A stretch of 64,000 nucleotides of DNA from Gluconacetobacter dulcium (lineage in GTDB: Bacteria > Pseudomonadota > Alphaproteobacteria > Acetobacterales > Acetobacteraceae). Of this stretch, positions 45,901 to 53,852 are shown piece by piece (position 1 is the stretch's first letter; every line of letters begins with the position of its first letter). A program made the translations under genes and the position numbers. The DNA lies in assembly GCF_014174165.1 (NCBI RefSeq), contig NZ_JABEQN010000007.1:120116-184115 (forward strand), in the 5' to 3' direction. The notes beneath the pieces are model-generated. The model did no database searches, was not told the DNA's origin, and was given only the letters and a program-made list of their open reading frames with translations.

Positions 45901-47708
45901 CTTCCCCCAAGGAGCGACGCCTGATCGCTGATAACCGACGCTGACGTGGCATGAGCTACCGATGCGGCCGCCCCCGGCGTGGTGCCGGAAGAATCTTTGT
46001 ACTGGTGGCCGCCGCTCTCATGTCCGATCACGCCCTTGAACAGGTTCACCATGCGCGAGGGAAGGCCGAGGCGAGATGCCTCCTGGTCGATCAGCTTCGC
46101 CGTGTCGGACGGTAGGGTATCTGGGTCATAGCTGTAGACGGCGCTGTTGTAAGCATGCTGACCCGCGCTCCCGATGGCATTGCCACTGTAGTAAGCTAGG
46201 GTGTTGTCCCAATTGCCGCCGGCCCGCCGGTTGGATGCCATGAAATTCTTCAGCGCCGCATCGATGTTCCCCTGTGGGGTCATGACGTCGTAGCCGTAGG
46301 AATAGCGCGGATCGACCTGCCCGAGACCGTAATGGTGCTGGCCGGCGGCATAGTTATCCAGCACCTGCGATCCGGCCAGTCCGTCAGTCGCGGCCTGAGA
46401 GCGGCGCGGTATCAGCGAGATGACTGCCGTTACGGCATTGAGCAGGTCAGTACCGATGCTCGACGCCAACTTGCCGATTCCTTCGGTGATCGGGTCAAGC
46501 ACATGGTGCAGATCCTCCATCGACCTCTGGAAAGGCGTCAGGGCCTGTTCGCTGGCCCCTTTTGTCGCATCTGCAATCCGCCCGATGACAAGGGCATAGG
46601 CTTTGCCCTGTTCACCGCTCGCCTGGAGGATTCTGACCTGCTCTACCAGCGCAGCATCCACGCCGGGCAGGTGCTGCTTGTAGAGTGCCTGGATTTCGGC
46701 CGTCGGGTCGACCATGGCCTGCTGCACGGCCTTCAGCCCGTCTTCCAGGCTACCGAATACGGTGCCGGCGTCGCGGGCGATGCTCGACAGGTGCACGATG
46801 TCCGACGACGAGCCGGTGAAATTGTAGGTCCCGCCGATCGTGGTTGCCGCCGAACGCGCATTGGCCGCATTCCAGCCAGGCATGTTTCGGAGGCTCTCGG
46901 ACGCGGACGTGATGCTCCCGGCCATGCCGGCTGCATCGTCCCGCGTGGCGCGCAACTGCGTCGACAGTCGCGCCAGCCGCGACTGCTCGTCTTCGGCGTG
47001 CGCTCCCAGCTCATAGAGCGCCAGTCCAGCTACACCGGCACCGACCGCAAGGCCCGCCGGTCCAGACAGGGCGGCGCCCACTAGGCCGAGCGCATTTTTC
47101 AGGCCGCCCATGGTCTGGATTGCGTTCGGGGCCTGATAGAACGCCGCTGTCATGGCGCTGCCGCCTGCGAGGATCTGGTCGGCGAATTTATGGGCCTCGT
47201 CCGCGAGGATCCCCATCTGGTAGCCTGACAGCTTGTGCGCCTGCGTCAGGTCATCGACTGCCGATCTTGCCTTGCGGGCAGCAGCGACCTCATTTTCCAG
47301 CCCGGCTACATGAGCCTGGAGGCTGGCAACCGACCCCTCAGCATCTTCTTGGGATAGACCATCGGCCATGGCGGCTTTCGCCTGTGCCTGAGCCTGCGCG
47401 AGGCGGTCCTGCGCACGTTGCAGCTCAAGCAGCTTGCGCGCGACAAGGTCTACCGACGAACTCATCCGGAGCAGCGACGTCGCCGATCCATCGAAACCTC
47501 GCCGCAGATCCGCCGCCGTTCCAGACGCGGACGATGCCATGCCGCCCATGGCGCTGGACGCCTCCTCGAATGCGCGCGTGGTCGCATCGGCTTTGTCCTG
47601 TAGGCCATCCAGATTCCTGGCTGCGCTCTCGGTGCCCTCAGCCGTCCGGTCGGTCACGTTGACGATATTGTCGATTTCGTTCGCGATGACCCCAGAGACC
47701 GTGGCCAT
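42993..47708 (-). CDS. Tail tape measure protein with lytic transglycosylase-like region
   Basis: The 1,571-residue protein sets tail length. It has an N-terminal coiled region (TEGTESAARNLDGLQDKADA), a TMP_2-like domain (DAAGMAGSITSASESLRNMP, AFYQAPNAIQTMGGLKNALG), an inner region with a lysozyme/transglycosylase-like patch (YGLGQVDPRYSYGYDVMTPQ, GVIGHESGGHQYKDS) that may open the cell wall, glycine-rich hydrophobic segments (GGVLGGVAGGMSIGSMLGGI, LAGTAIGTGAGAALFGPLGA) and a C-terminal coiled region. Length implies a tail of roughly 200 nm by the usual rule. Confidence 0.85.
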   Translation of the reverse strand: MATVSGVIANEIDNIVNVTDRTAEGTESAARNLDGLQDKADATTRAFEEASSAMGGMASSASGTAADLRRGFDGSATSLLRMSSSVDLVARKLLELQRAQDRLAQAQAQAKAAMADGLSQEDAEGSVASLQAHVAGLENEVAAARKARSAVDDLTQAHKLSGYQMGILADEAHKFADQILAGGSAMTAAFYQAPNAIQTMGGLKNALGLVGAALSGPAGLAVGAGVAGLALYELGAHAEDEQSRLARLSTQLRATRDDAAGMAGSITSASESLRNMPGWNAANARSAATTIGGTYNFTGSSSDIVHLSSIARDAGTVFGSLEDGLKAVQQAMVDPTAEIQALYKQHLPGVDAALVEQVRILQASGEQGKAYALVIGRIADATKGASEQALTPFQRSMEDLHHVLDPITEGIGKLASSIGTDLLNAVTAVISLIPRRSQAATDGLAGSQVLDNYAAGQHHYGLGQVDPRYSYGYDVMTPQGNIDAALKNFMASNRRAGGNWDNTLAYYSGNAIGSAGQHAYNSAVYSYDPDTLPSDTAKLIDQEASRLGLPSRMVNLFKGVIGHESGGHQYKDSSGTTPGAAASVAHATSASVISDQASLLGGSSTDAGGYSSSSYSQQRSEIEAYIASEQKLLAAQTKGSAAWQETGEKIAAARVELANTLSPQEKITQGLRDGLDPLQAQSGYWRSMAEIVAQFGHTARGTGVDQQALAQALTARQQQLAAAYQDGTDAAKRQAQSQSAIADAAGGSAAALQHATNYQQAYTEALQDFDPKSAQFTKAVNDRTAALDASSAAQMRAQQLQQNAGLSDNLTMIQAETAAIGQNADQRSVSLAIMQAELTEHRKYGDVLPQEAQDFISLSGAVAQATADYQHQQAVLSDLTGSLSSMADTISGDITQALIQGAGAGVNFKSALQGIESQVVTMIAKLALINPLLNSIDGGTRNTLDDMFGLLSEGTSTSSSGDVSSSGFSIGQLFNMRRNAASSGDPFGGSGTDVNPNFDAGNDGSEHISVTGIRSSGYSTGQWAGGVLGGVAGGMSIGSMLGGIGGGSGGTIGSLAGTAIGTGAGAALFGPLGAAIGGTVLGGLGGLIGGLFSTSHWAYDDVAGSNGQLSISGSRTKHTSDDVTAGLQTQLDSINDLLDSVGASVDDGSYGSVGHYKKGSKTRSTDLASLLGGIGLTSSDDTFNKALAGGMPSSFDSVGTYGSTLTALKQTADALDNLGVHVTKFDSATKVTVDHIDGYTGDLGTMLAQLDGKSISTDALTSEISTLKGLLDITDSGSESLSSQVDDLTRSYQNAARQAEQYGMDAQVLLDKGAAIAAQMIASETRQLDQSDLSVQARLLSANGDQKGADLLNQKVSGDQEIQQLKDSWESYLGDSYASNVTYQHQMTDLEKTLAAERLQIQAQYNGTSIAQQKEYLSQAQQSVASVYTSLSSYAQGLLTSDASPLSVQDQFDAAKSTLMSDYQAAQGGDYEALSRIQSEMQTELGLGKTLYGSGTDYAQLFQQNTQLLQSLTGADTGALTANLASKLAQQAVDATNNQTTAVTTAIATLQKSVDAMKAAYQQNTRGLAMR

Positions 47709-47710
47709 GA

Positions 47711-48457
47711 CTACATCCTTTGATTGGTGAGGATCAGCGTGGGATAGAGGAGCTGCTGCCCGGCCTGCCGGTCAGGGCGCCGGGAGGTGTAGGCATCGTG
47801 CTTGCGCGCCCAGGACTTGGCCTTCTTGTCCCAGGTCAGACCCGACGCGACGCCCGCAGCCCGCAGGATGTAGGGGACAGGGTCGCCACGGGCATCCTTG
47901 CCGCCCTGGAGGGCCTTGTAGGCTTTTGCCGCCCGCACCGACTTGAAGCGCCGCATGGTGGCCTGGCGCACCGCTTCGATCAGCCCCGGCGGGATGCGCG
48001 TCCGTTGCCCGCCGACCTCGATCTTGCGCGAGTACGGGGTGGTGTTGGTGATCCAGACTTCCGACCCGGTCGGGATCGTGGCGGGCGCATCCGTCCAGGC
48101 TTTGCCATCCACGAGGACCACCCAGCTATCGCGGAAATTTCCCTGGCCGACCGGAGAGCGCCGGCGGCATTCCGAGAGAGCCCAGTTCGCCGCCTGCGCG
48201 ATCTCACTGAACACGTAGCGGATGATACCGCCCTGTAGGGGGACAGTCTCTTCCGCCGCGCCCCGAATGCCGTCCGTGTAGGTGGTGTAGACGGATCCGG
48301 ATGTCTGTCCGGCACCGATCGCATCATCGCGCAACTGGCGCGATTTCCTGGCCACCATGGATCGCAGCTCGGTGCTGTTGAGAGCCGCCGCCGTGTTGAG
48401 GTGGATCTGGTTGCGCACGACCTGGGACCAGCGGACTGACGACGCCCGACGTGCCAT
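47711..48457 (-). CDS. Phage tail-completion/neck-type protein (unrecognised)
   Basis: The 248-residue product (MARRASSVRWSQVVRNQIHL) contains SPVGQGNFRDSWVVLVDGKA and ITNTTPYSRKIEVGGQRTRI, reminiscent of HK97 gp10-type tail components. It lies between the chaperone pair and the tape measure, an unusual place for a gp10-like protein. GGGGGAAA precedes the ATG. Confidence 0.6.
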   Translation of the reverse strand: MARRASSVRWSQVVRNQIHLNTAAALNSTELRSMVARKSRQLRDDAIGAGQTSGSVYTTYTDGIRGAAEETVPLQGGIIRYVFSEIAQAANWALSECRRRSPVGQGNFRDSWVVLVDGKAWTDAPATIPTGSEVWITNTTPYSRKIEVGGQRTRIPPGLIEAVRQATMRRFKSVRAAKAYKALQGGKDARGDPVPYILRAAGVASGLTWDKKAKSWARKHDAYTSRRPDRQAGQQLLYPTLILTNQRM

Positions 48458-48469
48458 GATTTCCCCCTG

Positions 48470-48867
48470 TCAGGCGAAGAATGCGTCTACGCCGCTTTTG
48501 ATCTGTTGCGCTCGAATGGCGAGAAACCGCCGATCCATCGCCAGGACGAGGTGGCGGGTGAAGGCGGCGTGGGAAGCGTGCAATGCGTGGTTTCTGCACC
48601 AGGCATCGATCTCGTTCACCGGGATGGCAGACGGCTGGGCGACGATGCGGATTTTCCCCATTCCTGCGCCGAATCCCTCGGTGGAACTGCCCCGCGATCC
48701 GCTCAGTTCGTGCCAGCACCGCCAGGGCATCATGCACCATGGCTCCGGATCGATCCGGCACGACCAGCCGTCCAGCGCCTCCCAGTCCTGATCCGGGGGG
48801 CGTCTGCCGTCATATTTGTTGACGGCAGGCCCCCAGATCAGCAGCCATTCAAGCGCAGCCGTCAGTT
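48470..48867 (-). CDS. Tail assembly chaperone GT extension (-1 frame)
   Basis: After the slippery site the -1 frame is open from 48865 down to the stop at 48470 and encodes about 131 more residues (LTAALEWLLIWGPAVNKYDG, RRPPDQDWEALDGWSCRIDP, VNEIDAWCRNHALHASHA). Fused to the upstream 145-residue protein it gives a lambda G-T-like product of about 276 residues. The part from the internal ATG (48733) alone would be an 87-residue ORF without a fitting start. Confidence 0.75.
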
Positions 48868-49299
48868 TTTTTCCGCGTCCGCCAGAACCTTCTTTTCCTC
48901 GGTGCCCACCGAAGAAACGGCCTCCAGGGTCAGGCGCAGCAGGATGACATTCTCACGCCGCGTGATCATGTCGCGGAAGGCGTCGATCGTGATCGCCGCG
49001 CCATCATCGCCTTCCAGATCCCTGACATCGATCAGGCATTTTTCGCCCAATGCCTGGGCAACGCAGCGGTCGTCGATCGAGGGCGGCAGATCCTGCGGCA
49101 CGGCGCGGACATCGTCGCGCGTCAGCCCGGCGTTATACTCGATCGTCGCCAGGCGGCGCAGCTCCCACAGACGGTCGGAGTAGGCATCGGTCATGCCGCG
49201 CGTCACCAGCACGAAGCGGTCGGATTTCGGGCCGACTTCGACCTCGGTGCCGTCGGTGATCGCGTCGGCGTGGCGGGTAAATTTGCTCAGACGGGCCAT
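48862..49299 (-). CDS. Tail assembly chaperone (G-like)
   Basis: The 145-residue product (MARLSKFTRHADAITDGTEV) lies right after the tail tube gene, as gpG of lambda-type phages does. It contains YSDRLWELRRLATIEYNAGL and ITIDAFRDMITRRENVILLR. The end of the gene holds A AAA AAC at 48865-48871 just before the stop, which sets up -1 frameshifting into the next frame. Sequence similarity to known chaperones is not obvious; context and the slippery site carry the call. Confidence 0.75.
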   Translation of the reverse strand: MARLSKFTRHADAITDGTEVEVGPKSDRFVLVTRGMTDAYSDRLWELRRLATIEYNAGLTRDDVRAVPQDLPPSIDDRCVAQALGEKCLIDVRDLEGDDGAAITIDAFRDMITRRENVILLRLTLEAVSSVGTEEKKVLADAEKN

Positions 49300-49332
49300 G
49301 TTAATTTTTACTCTCGCGATTGAGGGTTGGGA

Positions 49333-50292
49333 TCAGCCGCCGGCAGGCGGCGCGGGCACGATCTTGGTGATCGTAAAGGTGCCGCCGGCGTCGGCCGGGT
49401 TTCCCTCGATCGTGAAGGTGGCCTTGACTGTCTGGTTGGACTGGGAATTCGGGATCTTGGGGCTGCGCAGGGCAGCGTTGAGGAATTTCAGCTCGTAGCC
49501 ATTCCCGGTAGCATCAGCGATGCGCACGACGATCTCGCCCTGATTGCCAGCGATCGCGTCCTGATACTGTGCCCAACTCCGGAAATAGAACTCCAGGGTG
49601 CCGGCGGCCATGAAGCGGCCCGCTCGCACGCCGCAGGCATCTGCGTGGCCCATGCCGTAATCGTTGGCGGCGCCGTCGCGTGAAAGCGTGATCGTGGCCT
49701 GGGTGACGCATCCGTCCGGCGCCACACCATTGACCGTGCAGGAGAGAAAGTTCCCGACGGTGTCCATGACCTTGGTGGTCGTGGGGGCGGTGACAGACGT
49801 AGCGATGTCGGCGTCGGAGACGATTTCGTTCTTGCTCAACAGATCAATGCTGACGGCAGCGTACTGACCCTGCTGAAACTGGAACTGTGCCTGGCTGACC
49901 AGCGATCCCGGATAGAGAACGAATTTCCCCAGGATTTTCCGGCGTACCGTATAGGTTTTGCCGAGACTGCCATTGGTGATCGCGCTATCGGCCCAGTCGG
50001 CCCCCATCACGCCGGCGATCAGATCATCGTAAGTGCCAGACGAAAGCGCACCTGAGATGGTGCCCGATGCCTGTACCTGCGTCAGGACAGACTGGGACGC
50101 CTCGGCCACGCCATTGATCTCGTCGGGCCGCGACGTGGACTGGGTGATCGCCAGGGATTCGCCCGTGATGCGCAGCGCCTGGTAGGCCACGGCTGGGGAC
50201 GTCCCGTATGTTGCCTCCTGTGCATAGTCCAGGCGCGTGTCATTGGTCTGCGCGCCGGCCGCAAGGCCAGTCGTCGCTCCGGTAAAGGCCAT
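49333..50292 (-). CDS. Phage major tail tube protein
   Basis: The 319-residue product builds the inner tail tube. It begins MAFTGATTGLAAGAQTNDTR and carries DYAQEATYGTSPAVAYQALR, ITQSTSRPDEINGVAEASQS, SGTYDDLIAGVMGADWAD and FTIEGNPADAGGTFTITKIV, as in long TTP_13-type tail tube proteins. It is preceded by an intrinsic terminator and followed by the chaperone pair. Confidence 0.82.
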   Translation of the reverse strand: MAFTGATTGLAAGAQTNDTRLDYAQEATYGTSPAVAYQALRITGESLAITQSTSRPDEINGVAEASQSVLTQVQASGTISGALSSGTYDDLIAGVMGADWADSAITNGSLGKTYTVRRKILGKFVLYPGSLVSQAQFQFQQGQYAAVSIDLLSKNEIVSDADIATSVTAPTTTKVMDTVGNFLSCTVNGVAPDGCVTQATITLSRDGAANDYGMGHADACGVRAGRFMAAGTLEFYFRSWAQYQDAIAGNQGEIVVRIADATGNGYELKFLNAALRSPKIPNSQSNQTVKATFTIEGNPADAGGTFTITKIVPAPPAGG

Positions 50293-50306
50293 GATTTTAC
50301 CTCATG

Positions 50307-50330
50307 AAAAAAGCCGCCCAGAGGCGGCTT
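50307..50330 (-). terminator. Intrinsic terminator before the tail tube gene
   Basis: On the minus strand AAGCCGCC/GGCGGCTT pair with a four-base loop and run into TTTTTT. It lies between the neck gene ending at 50335 and the tail tube gene. Confidence 0.85.
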
Positions 50331-50334
50331 GGAA

Positions 50335-50772
50335 TCAGGGAGTCTGGACCAGCGCGGACTGGTATTTGTAGCTGACCATCAGGGTCAGCGCGTACCAGTT
50401 ACCGGGCTCATCAAGGTCCGGCGGAACGAAATCCTGACGGCCGTAAAACAGTCCCGAGGGCCAAGGCTGCGGCGTATCGCCGACAGGGGCACGAAAGGCG
50501 GCGCTCATCGCGCCGCAATGCTCCAGCGCATCGGGCGTGCTCATGGCGCCCTTTGGAACCATCAGCACCAGGATGATCTGGCCGTCTTCCTCGTTCTCGG
50601 TCTCCCCCATGCCGAGCCGGTCGCTGGAGGCGATGCCCATGGGGATCTTCCAGTAGGGATCCGTTCGTTTCGACAGGTCCTGCAGGAGCGGATCGATGAT
50701 ATCGACACCAAGATGTCCGCACACCGCCGTTGCGCGGGCGTAGGCGTCGTTCCAGACTGTGTCGGACAGCAT
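50335..50772 (-). CDS. Neck/tail terminator-like protein
   Basis: The 145-residue product (MLSDTVWNDAYARATAVCGH) contains IIDPLLQDLSKRTDPYWKIP, EEDGQIILVLMVPKG and GNWYALTLMVSYKYQSALVQ. It sits just before the tail tube gene, where tail terminator proteins are found. Its ATG overlaps the stop of the previous gene (TAATG). Confidence 0.65.
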   Translation of the reverse strand: MLSDTVWNDAYARATAVCGHLGVDIIDPLLQDLSKRTDPYWKIPMGIASSDRLGMGETENEEDGQIILVLMVPKGAMSTPDALEHCGAMSAAFRAPVGDTPQPWPSGLFYGRQDFVPPDLDEPGNWYALTLMVSYKYQSALVQTP

Positions 50773-51095
50773 TACGCCCCCCCTGCCGCGATCAGCGTCC
50801 AGCCGATCAAGGTCGGCCCGCTATAAACCCCGACCGCGTCCGTCAGGGTGTAGGTGCGCGATCCATCGACCAGATTGTCGCCCTCCTGGGGGGTGAAACC
50901 GGCAGAACCGGTTTCGTCTGCCGTGATCTGGGCGATGAATGCAGCGCGCGCCACGCCGTCAGACAATTGGGAGGCCTGCGGGGGAGGGGCGTAAGCCGTC
51001 AGGGTGACTGACCCGCCGTTTCTCGGGCGCGACAAGGTCATCGACCGCCCCTTGGCCCGGATCTGTCGGCGCCGCCGGTCTGCGCACCAGCTCAT
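50772..51095 (-). CDS. Head-tail connector (head closure-like) protein
   Basis: The 107-residue product (MSWCADRRRRQIRAKGRSMT) has a beta-rich core (VYSGPTLIGWTLIAAGG) as in small head-closure or neck proteins. Its ATG overlaps the stop of the gp6-like gene (ATGA). An internal ATG (51041) would give a shorter, equally plausible protein. Confidence 0.6.
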   Translation of the reverse strand: MSWCADRRRRQIRAKGRSMTLSRPRNGGSVTLTAYAPPPQASQLSDGVARAAFIAQITADETGSAGFTPQEGDNLVDGSRTYTLTDAVGVYSGPTLIGWTLIAAGGA

Positions 51096-51745
51096 CGGAC
51101 ACCGATCCCGCCGAAGCTGCGCAGAGCGTCCGCCGCAGCCTGCGGCAGGCCGCCGCTGCCGGCTGCGGGCGATGCCCAGGACGACGATCCCACACCCTGC
51201 TCGCTCTCCGATCGCAGCAGGGGGTCACGCCCGCCACTGTGATAGAGCGCGGCCGCAGCCAGCCGGGTCGCCTGCTGGATCGCGCGGGGCAGGTCGCCCA
51301 GCACGGGTTTTCCATCGTCACCGATCGTCGGCGCCGTCCACCCGGCCTGATAGGTCACGACGTATCGTCCGCAACGCCAGAGGGTCCCCCACCCGTCCGG
51401 CGGGTAGATCACCCCAGAATCGGGCGCCAAATTGAGCGCCGCGACAGCATCGACCGACCATGGCGAGCCGTTGACCGAGAATGCTGTGATGGCCTGGAGC
51501 GGGCGGCAGCATACCAGCAATCCGGTGCGTTGTTCATCAGGACCGAGCGTCAATGTGTCACGCCACTCTGCCCTCAGTATCGGGCGCCTGATGAAAGTCA
51601 GGACTTGGTCGGATGCGTCGAGCAACAGGCTTTCGAGCCGGACATCCTGGGTGTCATCACTGACACCCAGATCCGCCTTGAGATCGGCCAGCAGCGCCAG
51701 CGCCACGGGCTGCGCCGGCTGGCCGACAGGGATTGTCTGCCTCAC
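51092..51745 (-). CDS. Head-tail adaptor (gp6-like) protein
   Basis: The 217-residue product (VRQTIPVGQPAQPVALALLA) has the N-terminal helical pattern of gp6-like connectors (ADLKADLGVSDDTQDVRLES, LLLDASDQVLTFIRRPI, WRCGRYVVTYQAGWTAP, LPRAIQQATRLAAAALYHSG). It starts with GTG after a strong GAGGAGG at about 8 bases. The capsid ORF runs 89 bases into this gene in another frame. Confidence 0.78.
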   Translation of the reverse strand: MRQTIPVGQPAQPVALALLADLKADLGVSDDTQDVRLESLLLDASDQVLTFIRRPILRAEWRDTLTLGPDEQRTGLLVCCRPLQAITAFSVNGSPWSVDAVAALNLAPDSGVIYPPDGWGTLWRCGRYVVTYQAGWTAPTIGDDGKPVLGDLPRAIQQATRLAAAALYHSGGRDPLLRSESEQGVGSSSWASPAAGSGGLPQAAADALRSFGGIGVR

Positions 51746-52973
51746 TGGCCGATCCTCCTCGATCAGCCGCCGGCGCGGCGAATGTGCCCTTGATCAGGGC
51801 CTGCGGACGGTAGACGGCCAGCCCCAGCCGCTCTTCCGCCAGGATCGTGACCATGCCCTTGGTCAGGTTGTCGCGGTCCTCGGTCGAGATGATGACGGTC
51901 GCATCCTCACGATCAAAGAGCTGCGCCGCGTAACGGAATGCCCCGGTCAGGAACGTGTTCTGTGCGATGGCCAGCGATTCCACGACCGGCAAGCCCCACA
52001 GAGATGGCGACGCCAGACCGGTTGGATTGGCGAACACGTATCGCTGCTGGCCGTCCTTCGTGAGTTCGATCGAAGCCCAGTCGATCGGATTAAGGACATG
52101 CCCGGTAGCGGGGAACAGCGCCAGAGTCGCCTGGAGCATCGCCAAGCGCAGCCTGTCGATCATGGTCTCGTTCGCGACATTGACCCCTGCCGGCGCGGCG
52201 TAATTGGATGCCTGGATCATCAGGCCCTTCAGGTTCTCGCCGGTGCCGTCGCCATTCAGGAGCTGATCATCCTCCTTGTAGGCCAGACCGTAGCGCAGGC
52301 GCCCATCGATATAAGATGACAGCATCGGTGCATCCGACAGGATCTGTTTCGACGCCAGCATCCAATGCGCCACCGTGCGCACCGGCAGACTCTGGAGATC
52401 GAACTTCAGCTCGGACTGCGGGTAGACGTTATCCGGGTTCTCCGCGACCATGTCCGCATTGTTCGTGAAGACCGTTTCACGGACATAGTCGATGGCTCCG
52501 GATGTCGTGTTCCCAGGCATCAGCAGGTTGCGCACGACGAGCTGTCGGTTCGGGAGAACCTGAACGATACCCGGCTGTCGGTCTGCCACGACAAGGCCCG
52601 TCGTCCCCGAGGCGCCCGTCGTGCTCGCGGAGGTAATGTTCTTCACCTCGAACTGGGCGGTGCCGCGCCAAGCCCCACCCTTGGTAGCCATGGCTTTATA
52701 CTCATCGGAGTCCGTCACCCGCACGCCGATGCTTTTGGCTTCCGTCGGCGCACCTTCTCCGGGCCGGCGGGCCATCTTCTGTTCCATTTCCGTCAGGCGG
52801 GCGGACAGGGTGTTCATATCGAGCAGGGCCTTATCGGCCAAATTCTTCGTCTCGGCCGTCAGGGTGCCGAGGTTCTTCATCTCGGCCTTCGCCTCATCGG
52901 CGGTCTTCTTGACGTTGTCGGTCGCCTCTTTCAGGGCGACGATCGCGGCCTTGTATTCCTGTTCGGTTGCCAT
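51657..52973 (-). CDS. Major capsid protein, HK97 fold (C-terminus possibly altered)
   Basis: The 438-residue ORF has an N-terminal coiled delta-domain (KAAIVALKEATDNVKKTADE), followed by the HK97 capsid core (DEYKAMATKGGAWRG, VVADRQPGIVQVLPNRQLVV, AHWMLASKQILSDAPMLSSY). The final 28 residues after KGTFAAPAAD do not look like capsid sequence and overlap the next gene. A one-base change would place a stop (51763-51765) immediately before the next gene's ribosome binding site, so the end may be frameshifted. Confidence 0.85.
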   Translation of the reverse strand: MATEQEYKAAIVALKEATDNVKKTADEAKAEMKNLGTLTAETKNLADKALLDMNTLSARLTEMEQKMARRPGEGAPTEAKSIGVRVTDSDEYKAMATKGGAWRGTAQFEVKNITSASTTGASGTTGLVVADRQPGIVQVLPNRQLVVRNLLMPGNTTSGAIDYVRETVFTNNADMVAENPDNVYPQSELKFDLQSLPVRTVAHWMLASKQILSDAPMLSSYIDGRLRYGLAYKEDDQLLNGDGTGENLKGLMIQASNYAAPAGVNVANETMIDRLRLAMLQATLALFPATGHVLNPIDWASIELTKDGQQRYVFANPTGLASPSLWGLPVVESLAIAQNTFLTGAFRYAAQLFDREDATVIISTEDRDNLTKGMVTILAEERLGLAVYRPQALIKGTFAAPAADRGGSASEADNPCRPAGAARGAGAAGRSQGGSGCQ

Positions 52974-52986
52974 GAGATTTTTCCAT

Positions 52987-53009
52987 AAAAAAAGGCGCCC
53001 AGAGGCGCC
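52987..53009 (-). terminator. Intrinsic terminator before the capsid gene
   Basis: On the minus strand GGCGCC/GGCGCC pair with a four-base loop followed by seven T residues. It lies between the protease stop (53034) and the capsid start (52973). Confidence 0.8.
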
Positions 53010-53033
53010 GTGGTGAGAAATGAAATCGGGGTG

Positions 53034-53852
53034 TCACCCGATAATCGACAGCGACCTGAGCGCGCCGATGTCGAAATTCAGAAGCGGATCTGAAGGGGCA
53101 GGAAGGCCCACGCCAAGGCTGGGAAGAATGGCGGCCAGATCCGCCAGAAGGCTCTTGGCCTCTATCGGGACGCGCTGGCCGGTCAGTGCCTCATGGGCGG
53201 CCTGCATATGCTCCAGCAGATCCGCGCGCTCCTGCGCCGTCGGGGCATCGCCTCCGCCAAGGACGGACTGATGCAGGGCGATGGCGTTAGCAACGGCCTG
53301 AATGGCTACGCCCGGTGCACTGGTTGCTTTCCATCCCATCCGGCCCTTGAGTTCCGTGACGCGGGACAGGGCGTTGCTGGGGTCATCGACCAGGCTGACT
53401 TCGAACAGGTTGGCCTGCTTGATCTGGCGCCGCGCACCGGGCTGGCTGGCCTTCGCGGCGCCCCCTTCCGGCACGCTGTATCCGATCGAAAGGCCGCCCA
53501 GCGCGCCATCCTTGACCCGCTCATACAGCAAACGGCCCGCATCGGTGTTGACACCGGAGATCTTGCCTTTGACGTGCAAGCCCTTGCTGTCCTCGCTCAC
53601 GTCGTGCCAGACCCCTGCCGGGACCCCATCGCCGCCGAAAACCCCGTGCATGACATGCATGGGTAACGCCCGTCCCTGCGCCTTGCGTTCCGCCAGCGAC
53701 GCGGCAAACGCGCCGGGACTGATCACGTCGCCATGGGAATCGGTATTCCCGAAAACCGCGCCGTAGCCCTCGACCGCGCCCGCCACGCCCGCATCGCCGG
53801 GTGCCAGCTTGAATTCGAAGGGGACGGCACAGACCTTCAAGCCGTCAATCAT
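53034..53852 (-). CDS. HK97-type prohead protease
   Basis: The 272-residue product matures the procapsid. It starts MIDGLKVCAVPFEFKLAPGD and has VAGAVEGYGAVFGNTDSHGD, VISPGAFAASL, MHVMHGVFGGDGVPAGVWHD (conserved His), LSIGYSVPEG (conserved Ser) and VSLVDDPSN. The start overlaps the portal stop. The C-terminal extension (PTAQERADLLEHMQAAHEAL) may act as a scaffold. Confidence 0.9.
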   Translation of the reverse strand: MIDGLKVCAVPFEFKLAPGDAGVAGAVEGYGAVFGNTDSHGDVISPGAFAASLAERKAQGRALPMHVMHGVFGGDGVPAGVWHDVSEDSKGLHVKGKISGVNTDAGRLLYERVKDGALGGLSIGYSVPEGGAAKASQPGARRQIKQANLFEVSLVDDPSNALSRVTELKGRMGWKATSAPGVAIQAVANAIALHQSVLGGGDAPTAQERADLLEHMQAAHEALTGQRVPIEAKSLLADLAAILPSLGVGLPAPSDPLLNFDIGALRSLSIIG

